Positions 15,555 to 22,451 of a stretch of DNA of 22,451 bases are shown here, piece after piece. Below the pieces are notes generated by a model that saw nothing but the letters and a program-made list of their open reading frames with translations, searched no databases and was not told the DNA's origin. The first letter of the stretch is position 1. The number at the start of each line of letters is the position of its first letter. The translations under genes and the position numbers were made by a program. Origin of the DNA: JANXPZ01 sp034678345 (lineage in GTDB: Bacteria > Eisenbacteria > RBG-16-71-46). Where the stretch lies: NCBI GenBank assembly GCA_034678345.1, contig JAXDBZ010000201.1, positions 1-22,451 of the forward strand, in the 5' to 3' direction.

Positions 15555-18296
15555 ATGGCCGAGATGGACGACCGCGGCCCGACCCCCGGCGACGAGCTCG
15601 CCCCCGGCGAGGGCTACCGCCCCGGCCTGCTCGACGGCTTCAAGCGGCAGCTGCCCGACGCCGACCCCATCGAGACCCGGGAGTGGACCGAGGCGCTGGA
15701 TGCCGTCGTGCGCGAGCGCGGCCGCGAGCGCGCCGACTTCCTCGTGCGCCGGCTGCTCAAGCGGGCGCGCATGCTGAACCTCGGCCTGCCCGGCCTGGTG
15801 CAGACCCGCTACATCAACACCATCTCGCCCGAGCAGGAGCCGCGCTTCCCCGGCGACGAGGAGATGGAGCACCGCATCCGGCGCATCGTGCGCTGGAACG
15901 CCGTGGTCATGGTGCTGCGCGCCAATCGCGTCTCGCCCGGCATCGGCGGTCACCTCGCCACCTACGCCTCGAGCGCCTCGCTCTACGAGACGGGCTTCAA
16001 CCACTTCTTCCGCGGCAAGGACGACGGCCCCGGCGACCAGGTCTTCTTCCAGGGCCACGCCGCCCCCGGCATCTACGCCCGTGGCTTCCTGCAGGGCCGC
16101 ATCAGCGAGGAGCAGCTCGACCACTTCCGTCAGGAGGTCGGCGGCCGGGGCCTTCCCTCCTACCCGCACCCGCGGCTGATGCCGCACTGCTGGGAGTTCC
16201 CGACGGTCTCGATGGGCCTGGGGCCGCTCAACGCCATCTACCAGGCGCGCTTCAACCGCTACCTGCACGCCCGCGGCTTCGCCGACACGTCGAACCAGCG
16301 CGTGTGGGCCTTCGTCGGCGACGGCGAGATGGACGAGCCCGAGGCGCTGGGCGGCCTCTCGCTGGCCGGGCGGGACGGCCTCGACAACCTGACCTTCGTG
16401 GTGAACTGCAACCTGCAGCGGCTCGACGGCCCGGTGCGCGGCAACGGCAAGATCATCCAGGAGCTGGAGGCCCTCTTCACCGGCGCCGGCTGGAACGTCA
16501 TCAAGGTGATCTGGGGCCGCGAGTGGGACGCCCTGCTGGCGCGCGACTACGACGGCGCGCTGGTCGAGGCGATGAACGACACGGTGGACGGCGAGTGGCA
16601 GCGTTACTCGGTCGAGGACGGCGCCTACCTGCGCGAGCACTTCTTCGGGCGCGACCCGCGCCTGCTCCAGCTGGTCGAGCACCTGAGCGACGACGAGCTG
16701 AAGCGCCTGCGCCGCGGCGGGCACGACAATCACAAGCTCTACGCCGCTTACCACGCCGCGGTGAACACCAAGGGCAAACCCACCGCCATCCTGGTGCAGA
16801 CGGTGAAGGGCTGGGCGCTGGGGGCGACCGCCGAGGCGCGCAACGTCGCGCACCAGCAGAAGAAGCTCGACGTGGAGCAACTGCGCGGGTTCCGCGACCG
16901 GCTCCACATCCCCATCGCCGACGAGCGGCTCCCCGACGCGCCCTACTACCACCCCGGCCCCGACAGCCCCGAGGTGCGCTACCTGGACGAGTGCCGGCGC
17001 CGTCTCGGCGGCTGCCTGCCGAAGCGCATCGTGCGCGCGCAGCCGCTGCCGACGCCGCAGGAGGCCGTGTTCGCCGAGTTCGCCGCGGGCACGCGCCCGG
17101 ACCAGCCGGTCTCCACCACCATGGCCTTCGCCAAGCTGCTGCGGAACCTCATCCGCGACCCGGCCTGGGGCCGGCGCGTCGTGCCCATCATCCCCGACGA
17201 GGCGCGCACCTTCGGCCTCGAGGTGCTGTTCAAGGAGGTCGGCATCTACGCCGCCGGCGGGCAGCGCTACGAGCCGGTGGACTCGAAGGTCTACCTCTCC
17301 TACACCGAGAAGAACGACGGTCAGCTGCTGGAGGAGGGCCTCACCGAGGCTGGCGCGATGGCCTCGTTCACCGCCGCCGGCACCTCGTACGCCACGCACG
17401 GCGAGCCGATGATCCCCTTCTACATCTTCTACTCGATGTTCGGCCTGCAGCGCACCGGCGACCTCGCCTGGGCCTTCGCCGACGCGCGCGGGCGCGGCTT
17501 CCTGATGGGCGCCACCGCCGGCCGCACCACGCTGAACGGCGAGGGCCTGCAGCACGAGGACGGCCACAGCCACGTGCTGGCCTCGGTCATCCCCAACCTG
17601 CTCGCCTACGACCCGGCCTGGGCCTACGAGACCGCGGTCATCGTGCGCGACGGGCTCGAGCGGATGTACCGCCGGGGCGAGGACGTCTTCTACTACCTCA
17701 CGCTCTACAACGAGGACTACCCGATGCCGCCCATGCCGGAGGGCGTTGAGGACGGTATCCTGCGCGGCCTGTACCGCTACCGCGCGGGTGGGGCGGGCGA
17801 GCGGCGGGTGCAGCTCTTCGGCAGCGGCGTCATCCTGCGCGAGGCGCTGCGGGCGCAGGCGCTGCTGGCCGAGCGCTACGGCGTCGCCGCCGACGTGTGG
17901 AGCGCGACCTCGTACCAGCAGCTGCGCAACGAGGCGCTCGCCGTCGAGCGCTGGAACCGCCTGCACCCGCTCGAGTCACCGCGCGTGCCCTACGTGACGC
18001 GGGCGCTCGAGGGTGCGACCGGCCCGGTGATCGCCGCCACGGACTACATGAAGGCGGTGCCCGACATGGTCGCGCGCTGGGTGCCCGGCTCCTTCACGCC
18101 GCTCGGCACGGACGGCTTCGGTCGCAGCGACACGCGCGCGGCGCTGCGCCGCTTCTTCGAGGTGGACGCCGAGCACATCGCCGTCGCCGCGCTGGCGGCG
18201 CTGGCGCGCGAGGGGAAGGTGAGACCGGAGGTGGTGGCGGGGGCGATCAGGGACCTCGGCCTCGACCCCGAGGCGCCCGAGCCGCGGGAGGGGTAG
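15555..18296 (+). CDS. aceE: Pyruvate dehydrogenase E1 component, homodimeric (AceE)
   Basis: A 913-residue thiamine-diphosphate enzyme that decarboxylates pyruvate and acetylates the E2 lipoyl arm in the pyruvate dehydrogenase complex, linking glycolysis to acetyl-CoA. It resembles Proteobacterial/Actinobacterial AceE along its whole length. His133 lies in GIGGHLATYASSASLYETGF and His168 in FFQGHAAPGIYARGF. The ThDP/Mg motif runs from GDGEMDEPE (Gly255 onward) to NCN at 284-286. GGHDNHKLYAAYHAA, EGLTEAGAMASF, IPFYIFYSMFG and LNGEGLQHEDGHSH (His667) follow. These match the E. coli active-site segments. The start is set by AGGAGGAC eight bases before ATG 15555; the open frame upstream through the kinase gene is an artefact. 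It is not followed by E2 or E3: the next gene, hicA, converges with a 6-bp gap and no visible terminator. Confidence 0.97.
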   Translation: MAEMDDRGPTPGDELAPGEGYRPGLLDGFKRQLPDADPIETREWTEALDAVVRERGRERADFLVRRLLKRARMLNLGLPGLVQTRYINTISPEQEPRFPGDEEMEHRIRRIVRWNAVVMVLRANRVSPGIGGHLATYASSASLYETGFNHFFRGKDDGPGDQVFFQGHAAPGIYARGFLQGRISEEQLDHFRQEVGGRGLPSYPHPRLMPHCWEFPTVSMGLGPLNAIYQARFNRYLHARGFADTSNQRVWAFVGDGEMDEPEALGGLSLAGRDGLDNLTFVVNCNLQRLDGPVRGNGKIIQELEALFTGAGWNVIKVIWGREWDALLARDYDGALVEAMNDTVDGEWQRYSVEDGAYLREHFFGRDPRLLQLVEHLSDDELKRLRRGGHDNHKLYAAYHAAVNTKGKPTAILVQTVKGWALGATAEARNVAHQQKKLDVEQLRGFRDRLHIPIADERLPDAPYYHPGPDSPEVRYLDECRRRLGGCLPKRIVRAQPLPTPQEAVFAEFAAGTRPDQPVSTTMAFAKLLRNLIRDPAWGRRVVPIIPDEARTFGLEVLFKEVGIYAAGGQRYEPVDSKVYLSYTEKNDGQLLEEGLTEAGAMASFTAAGTSYATHGEPMIPFYIFYSMFGLQRTGDLAWAFADARGRGFLMGATAGRTTLNGEGLQHEDGHSHVLASVIPNLLAYDPAWAYETAVIVRDGLERMYRRGEDVFYYLTLYNEDYPMPPMPEGVEDGILRGLYRYRAGGAGERRVQLFGSGVILREALRAQALLAERYGVAADVWSATSYQQLRNEALAVERWNRLHPLESPRVPYVTRALEGATGPVIAATDYMKAVPDMVARWVPGSFTPLGTDGFGRSDTRAALRRFFEVDAEHIAVAALAALAREGKVRPEVVAGAIRDLGLDPEAPEPREG

Positions 18297-18302
18297 GCAT
18301 TC

Positions 18303-18512
18303 TCACAAGTCCTCGGGCCTCAGCCCCGTGTGCTTCGCGATCCTCCCGAGCATGCGCGGACCGATCTCCTCTCCGGCATGGAAGGCGAGGATGAAGTCCG
18401 GCCAGCCCGGCCGCGCCATGACATGGTGCAAGCCGGACGATCGCTTGATGCTCCAGCCCGACCTGATCAGGGCGGAGAGGACCTGTCGTGCGGGGGCGCT
18501 CCCCCACCGCAT
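18303..18512 (-). CDS. hicA: HicA-family mRNA interferase toxin
   Basis: A 69-residue protein with the HicA double-stranded-RNA-binding-like fold signature. ARQVLSALIRSGWSIKRSSGLHHVM places the catalytic His at 29 or 30 (canonical GSHH, here GLHH). It is followed by PDFILAFHAGEEIGPRMLGRIAKHTGL. The family cleaves mRNA until bound by HicB. The ATG (18512-18510) shares one base with the hicB stop (TGATG), so translation is coupled. The order is antitoxin then toxin, the reverse of E. coli hicAB. The region is visibly less GC-rich than aceE or metH, which fits acquisition by transfer. The Ser-to-Leu change in the His motif should be compared with close relatives before activity is assumed. The stop lies 6 bp from the aceE stop, in convergent orientation. 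Confidence 0.83.
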   Translation of the reverse strand: MRWGSAPARQVLSALIRSGWSIKRSSGLHHVMARPGWPDFILAFHAGEEIGPRMLGRIAKHTGLRPEDL

Positions 18513-18718
18513 CAGGCGGCGGTGAAGGAGATGCTCAGCAGATCGGGGCCTGCCTCGCCGTGCTCCAGCCGGTCGGCGACGACGCGCAGGGCCAGCGCCT
18601 GTGCTCGCGCGCCCGCATCGGCCGCCGTCGGACCGTAGACCATCACCCCCGGCAGCTCGCGGACCTCGGCGAGCCAGCGGCCGTCGCTCTCGCGCTCCAC
18701 CTCGACACGAAACGTCAT
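18512..18718 (-). CDS. hicB: HicB-family antitoxin, short form
   Basis: A 68-residue protein with the partial RNase H-like HicB fold: VEVERESDGRWLAEVRELPGVMVYG, then the helix ADAGARAQALALRVVADRLEHGE, ending LSISFTAA. It should bind and neutralise the adjoining HicA. No C-terminal ribbon-helix-helix or HTH domain is present, so autoregulation by direct DNA binding is unlikely from this protein alone. ATG 18718 fits the family N-terminus and has GGGGAG upstream. An in-frame ATG near 18776 would add a 19-residue Pro-rich extension (MSRPQPSEPIPPPREGSNH) and has AAGGAG 12 bases upstream, so a longer form is possible. It lies 65 bp after metH on the same strand with no visible terminator, and may be cotranscribed with it. 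Confidence 0.83.
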   Translation of the reverse strand: MTFRVEVERESDGRWLAEVRELPGVMVYGPTAADAGARAQALALRVVADRLEHGEAGPDLLSISFTAA

Positions 18719-18783
18719 GTGGTTGCTCCCCTCGCGTGGGGGCGGGATCGGCTCGGACGGCTGGGGGCGGGACATCGGGGTCG

Positions 18784-21700
18784 CTACTCCTTCACCAGAT
18801 AGTACACCGCCTCGGGGTGGTGGACGATGAGCGCCGAGGTGCTGGCCTCGGGCACGATCTGGTGCGCCTCGGTGAGAGACGCGCCGATGGCCCGCTCGGG
18901 CGCGAGCAGGCGGAAGAGCTTGACCTCGTCGGCCAGCTCGGGGCAGGCGCTGTAGCCGAACGAGTAGCGCTTGCCGCGCTCGGGCGCGAGCCCCAGCTCG
19001 GCGCGCACGTGGGCGTGGTGCCACTCGGCGAGCCCCTCGGCCGCGGCGACGCCGAGGCCGTGCACGAACAGCGCGTCGGCGTAGCGGCCCGCGCCGTGCA
19101 GCTCGGCGACCCGCTCCTCCATGCGCTCGCCCACGGTCACGACCTGGAAGGCGACCACGTCGTAGCGGCCGCTCCCGGCCGGCAGGAAGTAGTCCGACAG
19201 GCAGAGCCCCTCGCGGCTCGCCTGGCGCGGGAAGGTGAACCGCAGCACCTCCGCGGGCCGCGCGCGGGGCACGAGGCTGCCGGGCGCGAACGCCTCCGGG
19301 TCGAAGACGACCAGGTCCTGGCCCTCGCTCGCGCAGGGGAAGCAGCCCCACACCGCGCGCGGCGCGAGCCAGCCTTCGGCCTCGGCCTCGCGCTGCAGGG
19401 CCAGGCGGCGCGGCTCGAAGTCCTCGCGCACCAGCTTCTCGTACGCCTCGCCGCTGCCGCGCGCGCCCCAGTGCAGGCGATAGAGGGTCTTGAGGTCCAT
19501 GCCGGCGAACATCCCGGCGAAGGGGATAGCCCCGGTGGGCGTCACCCGTGCGCCCCAGCGGCGCGGCACGGGGATCTCCACGTCGCGCGACACGGTCACG
19601 CGCTGCGCCGGGACGGCGGCCACCGCCGCCTTCACCTGCGCCTCGCGCGCGGCCGCGCCGGCCTCGAACTCGAGCGCCTCGCGCCGCGCGCGCTCGACCA
19701 GCCCGGGGCGCCGCGCCGGGTCCATGAGCGCGTTCAGCGTGTCGAGCCCCTCGAAGGCGTCCTTGCAGTAGTACACGCCCGGCTCGTAGACGCGGCCCTC
19801 CCCCACCAGCGCGGCGCGGCGGCCGAAGTCGCGGTGGATGGCGGCGCCGCCGATGAGGACCGGGAAACGCAGCCCGGCCCGGTCCAGCTCGGCGACGCAG
19901 GCGGGCATCTGCCGGCTGGTCGAGACCAGCAGGGCCGACAGACCGATGGCGTCGGCGCCGATCTCCCGCGCCTTCTCGAGGATGGCGTGCACCGGCACCT
20001 GCTTGCCGAGGTCCACCACCGTGTAGCCGTTGTTGACGAGGATGGTCTTGACCAGGTTCTTGCCGATGTCGTGCACGTCGCCATGCACGGTGGCCAGCAC
20101 GACCCGGCCCTTGGACACGTCGTCGTGCTTCTCGAGGTAGGTCTCCAGCCGCGCCACCGCCTGCTTCATTACCTCGGCGCTCTGCAGCACGAAGGGCAGG
20201 ATCAGCTCGCCCGAGCCGAACTTGTCGCCCACCTCCTTCATCGCCGGCAGCAGCACGGTGTTCAGCACGGTGACCGCGTCGCGCTTCGCCACGGCCTCGT
20301 CCACCAGCGCGGTGATACCCTCGGCGCGGCGGTGCAGGATGCGGCGGTGGATGCGCTGCTCGACCGGCAGGCCCTCGTCGGCGTCGACCTCCTTCTGCGC
20401 CACGGCGGCAGCGGGCACGCGGCCCTCCATGTGCGCGAGCAGCTTCGCCAGCGCCTGCGGGTCGCGGGCCAGCACCAGGTCCTCGGCGCGCTCGCGGTCG
20501 GCCGGGTCGAGGTCGGCGTAGGGCGTGATGTCGGCCGGGTTCACGATGGCCATGTCGAGGCCGGCCTGCACGGCGTGATACAGGAACACGGAGTTCACGA
20601 CCGCCCGCGCCTCGCGCGAGAGCCCGAAGGAGACGTTCGACACGCCCAGGCTGGTGAGCACGCCGGGCAGCTCCGCGTGGATGGCGCGGATGCCCTCGAG
20701 CGTCTCGACCGCGGCGCGGCGGTACTCCTCCTCGCCGGTGGCCAGGGTGAAGGTGAGCGGATCCACGATCAGCCGCCCGGGCGGCAGACCGAACTCGCCG
20801 GTGACGATGTCGCGCAGGCGGCGGGCGACCTCGAGCTTGTGGGCCGCGGTCCTCGCCATGCCCTGCTCGTCGATGGTGAGACCCATCACGGCGGCGCCGT
20901 AGCGCACGACCAGCGGCATCACCGCGTCCACGCGGGCCCGCCCGCTCTCGAGGTTGATGGAGTTCACCAGCGCCACGCCCGGACAGGCCTTGAGCGCCTC
21001 CTTCAGGGCGTGCGGCTCGGTCGAGTCCAGGCAGAGCGGCGCCTCGACCGTGAGCGAGAGCTTCTTGACCAGCCGGCGCAGCATCGCCGCCTCGTCGGTC
21101 CGCTCGGTGAGAGCCATGCACACGTCGAGCGCGTGCGCCCCGCCCTCGACCTGCGCGCGGGCGATGGGCACCATCTCGTCGAGCCGGTCCTCGAGCGCCA
21201 GCGCCTTCACCTTGCGCGAGCCCTGGGTGTTGAGCCGCTCGCCGATCAGCAGCGGGCGCGGCTCCTGGCGCAGCGCGACCGCGGTCATGCCGCTGGCCAG
21301 CGACCAGACGACGGGCCGCGGCGCGGACCCGCGCTCCGCGCGGGTGCCCCCCGGCGCGCGGCGGCCGACGGCCTCGGCCAGGGCGCGGATGTGCTCCGGC
21401 GTGGTGCCGCAGCAGCCGCCCACGGCGTTGACGCCGAACTCGGCCACGAACTCGAGCAGGATGGCGGCCATCGCCTCGGGCCCCATCGGGAAGACGGCCC
21501 GCCCGCCCTCGTTCACCGGGATGCCGGCGTTGGGGATGACGTGCAGGAACGTGCTCGCGTTCTGCGACAGCCAGCGCACGGCGTCGCGCATCAGGTCGGG
21601 GCCGGTCGAGCAGTTGAGGCCCACGACCTCGACGCCCAGCGCCTCGAACGTGGCCAGCGCGGCGGCGACGTCGGTGCCGAGGAGCATCCGCCCGTTCGGG

Positions 21701-22302
21701 TCGAGCGACACGGAGCACTGCAGCGGCAGCCGCCGGCCCGTCGCGGCGAAGGCCTCGCGGGCCGCCAGCACCTGCGCCTTCATCTCGAGCAGGTCCTGGC
21801 CGGTCTCGAGGATGAGCAGGTCGGCGCCGCCCTCGACCAGCCCCTGCGCCTGCGGGCGGAAGGCCTCGACGAGGTCCTCGAGGCCGAGCCGGCCCAGCTC
21901 GGGATCCTCCGACGAGGGGAGCTGCCCCGACGGTCCCATCGAGCCGGCCACGAAGCGCGGCCGGCCGTCGGCGCGCTCGCAACGGTCGGCGACGCGGCGC
22001 GCCACGCTCGCGGCGGCCCGGTTCAGCTCGAGCGTGCGCCCGCCCAGGCCCCACTCGTCGAGCCGGAGGCGCGAGGCCTGGAAGGAGTTCGTCTCGACCA
22101 CGTCGGCGCCGGCGGCGAAGTAGGCGGCGTGCACGTCCTCGACCATGTCGGGCCGCGTGAGCGACAGGTGGTCGAGACAGCCCTCCCAGCGGGTGCCGCC
22201 GAAGTCGGCGGCCGTGAGCTCGCGCGCCTGCAGCTGCGTGCCCATGGCGCCGTCGAAGAGGAGCACGCGCTCGCGCAACGATTCGAGATAGCGGCTTTCC
22301 AT
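18784..22302 (-). CDS. metH: Cobalamin-dependent methionine synthase
   Basis: A 1172-residue cytosolic enzyme that moves the methyl group of methyl-tetrahydrofolate through cobalamin to homocysteine. All modules are present. The homocysteine/Zn domain (about 1-320) has Cys231 in VVGLNCSTGP and Cys297-Cys298 in GGCCGTTPEH as zinc ligands. The pterin-binding domain covers about 350-610 (GERLNTQGSRKVK, LCLDSTEPHALKEAL). The B12 cap covers about 640-730. The B12-binding domain has GDVHDIGKN, with His744 as the lower axial ligand, followed by LSALLVSTSRQM and IGGAA. The C-terminal SAM-dependent reactivation domain (about 910-1172) ends in YSFGYSACPELADEVKLFRLL. Homology begins at ATG 22302 (MESRYLESLRERVLLFDGAMGTQLQ), with GGGAGGTG upstream; the longer open frame to 22449 is non-homologous. 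It is full length compared with E. coli MetH (about 1227), with a tighter linker set. No cobalamin or SAM riboswitch is visible in the 149 bp available upstream. Confidence 0.97.
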   Translation of the reverse strand: MESRYLESLRERVLLFDGAMGTQLQARELTAADFGGTRWEGCLDHLSLTRPDMVEDVHAAYFAAGADVVETNSFQASRLRLDEWGLGGRTLELNRAAASVARRVADRCERADGRPRFVAGSMGPSGQLPSSEDPELGRLGLEDLVEAFRPQAQGLVEGGADLLILETGQDLLEMKAQVLAAREAFAATGRRLPLQCSVSLDPNGRMLLGTDVAAALATFEALGVEVVGLNCSTGPDLMRDAVRWLSQNASTFLHVIPNAGIPVNEGGRAVFPMGPEAMAAILLEFVAEFGVNAVGGCCGTTPEHIRALAEAVGRRAPGGTRAERGSAPRPVVWSLASGMTAVALRQEPRPLLIGERLNTQGSRKVKALALEDRLDEMVPIARAQVEGGAHALDVCMALTERTDEAAMLRRLVKKLSLTVEAPLCLDSTEPHALKEALKACPGVALVNSINLESGRARVDAVMPLVVRYGAAVMGLTIDEQGMARTAAHKLEVARRLRDIVTGEFGLPPGRLIVDPLTFTLATGEEEYRRAAVETLEGIRAIHAELPGVLTSLGVSNVSFGLSREARAVVNSVFLYHAVQAGLDMAIVNPADITPYADLDPADRERAEDLVLARDPQALAKLLAHMEGRVPAAAVAQKEVDADEGLPVEQRIHRRILHRRAEGITALVDEAVAKRDAVTVLNTVLLPAMKEVGDKFGSGELILPFVLQSAEVMKQAVARLETYLEKHDDVSKGRVVLATVHGDVHDIGKNLVKTILVNNGYTVVDLGKQVPVHAILEKAREIGADAIGLSALLVSTSRQMPACVAELDRAGLRFPVLIGGAAIHRDFGRRAALVGEGRVYEPGVYYCKDAFEGLDTLNALMDPARRPGLVERARREALEFEAGAAAREAQVKAAVAAVPAQRVTVSRDVEIPVPRRWGARVTPTGAIPFAGMFAGMDLKTLYRLHWGARGSGEAYEKLVREDFEPRRLALQREAEAEGWLAPRAVWGCFPCASEGQDLVVFDPEAFAPGSLVPRARPAEVLRFTFPRQASREGLCLSDYFLPAGSGRYDVVAFQVVTVGERMEERVAELHGAGRYADALFVHGLGVAAAEGLAEWHHAHVRAELGLAPERGKRYSFGYSACPELADEVKLFRLLAPERAIGASLTEAHQIVPEASTSALIVHHPEAVYYLVKE

Positions 22303-22351
22303 CGCGAAGGCGCACCTCCCGGGGAACGGCGACGGTCGGAGACGAGACGTG

Positions 22352-22380
22352 AGGCTATCGGAGGCCCCGGGGGGCCGCAA
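22352..22380 (-). promoter_or_regulatory. Candidate promoter of metH
   Basis: Minus strand: TTGCGG (22380-22375), 17-bp spacer, TAGCCT (22357-22352). A start near 22345 would give a leader of about 43 bases. The -35 is identical to that of the PP-loop gene promoter. Confidence 0.4.
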
Positions 22381-22451
22381 CCGCGCTCCAGGTCCCGGCC
22401 GGTGCGCCGGGGCCGCGCAGCGGACTTCTGCGGGTCGGCCGGGCGGCACGA

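Noticed and set aside
15462..17966. An 834-codon open frame antisense to aceE
   Set aside because: Composition typical of a GC-rich antisense shadow, with no motif; aceE itself is conserved over its whole length.
22303..22451. Cobalamin or SAM riboswitch upstream of metH
   Set aside because: Only 149 bp is available and I see no B12-box-like or SAM-box-like conserved sequence; a promoter-like pair leaves a leader of about 43 bases, too short for such an element.

Overview
This window is very GC-rich bacterial chromosome (mostly well above 70% by eye). It is compact, with genes on both strands and no gene-free stretch over about 260 bases. The mix includes a TonB-dependent outer-membrane receptor, an exported parallel beta-helix protein with a fibronectin-III module, a hybrid PAS histidine kinase, a diguanylate cyclase and a homodimeric (AceE-type) pyruvate dehydrogenase. 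This points to a Gram-negative, free-living, environmental heterotroph. The 'TPP..V.DL ... GDDG..GTA' style of the FN3 domain recalls uncultured high-GC lineages such as candidate phylum Eisenbacteria or relatives. That placement is inference, not something the sequence proves.

Layout from left to right. (1) 1-2224, minus strand: an EIIA-Ntr/fructose-type PTS protein heads an operon with two lysine-free integral membrane proteins; these faintly resemble HyfE/NuoK-like and NuoL/N-like subunits, and the second runs off the window. (2) 2479-3825, plus: a GAF-like plus GGDEF diguanylate cyclase with an intact I-site. (3) 3884-5800, minus: secreted beta-helix/FN3 protein. (4) 6033-8672, minus: ClpB disaggregase. 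(5) 8757-9569, minus: uncharacterised 270-residue protein. (6) 9722-12976, minus: a two-gene unit of a PP-loop tRNA thiolation-type enzyme followed by a TonB-dependent receptor. (7) 13129-18296, plus: a PAS-HisKA-HATPase-REC hybrid kinase followed by aceE. (8) 18303-22302, minus: metH (cobalamin-dependent methionine synthase) followed by a translationally coupled hicBA-type toxin-antitoxin pair that converges on aceE.

Most of the content is housekeeping or common signalling. The points most worth a second look are: the hybrid kinase whose ATP-binding domain has lost its N-box and G-box residues while its phospho-acceptor His and receiver Asp are intact; the EIIA plus lysine-free membrane protein operon; a promoter placed so close to the PP-loop gene that its mRNA should be nearly leaderless; the uncharacterised protein at 8757-9569; and a toxin-antitoxin pair ending 6 bp from aceE. 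I found no tRNA, rRNA, CRISPR array, insertion sequence or phage gene. Promoter and terminator calls were made by eye and are tentative.
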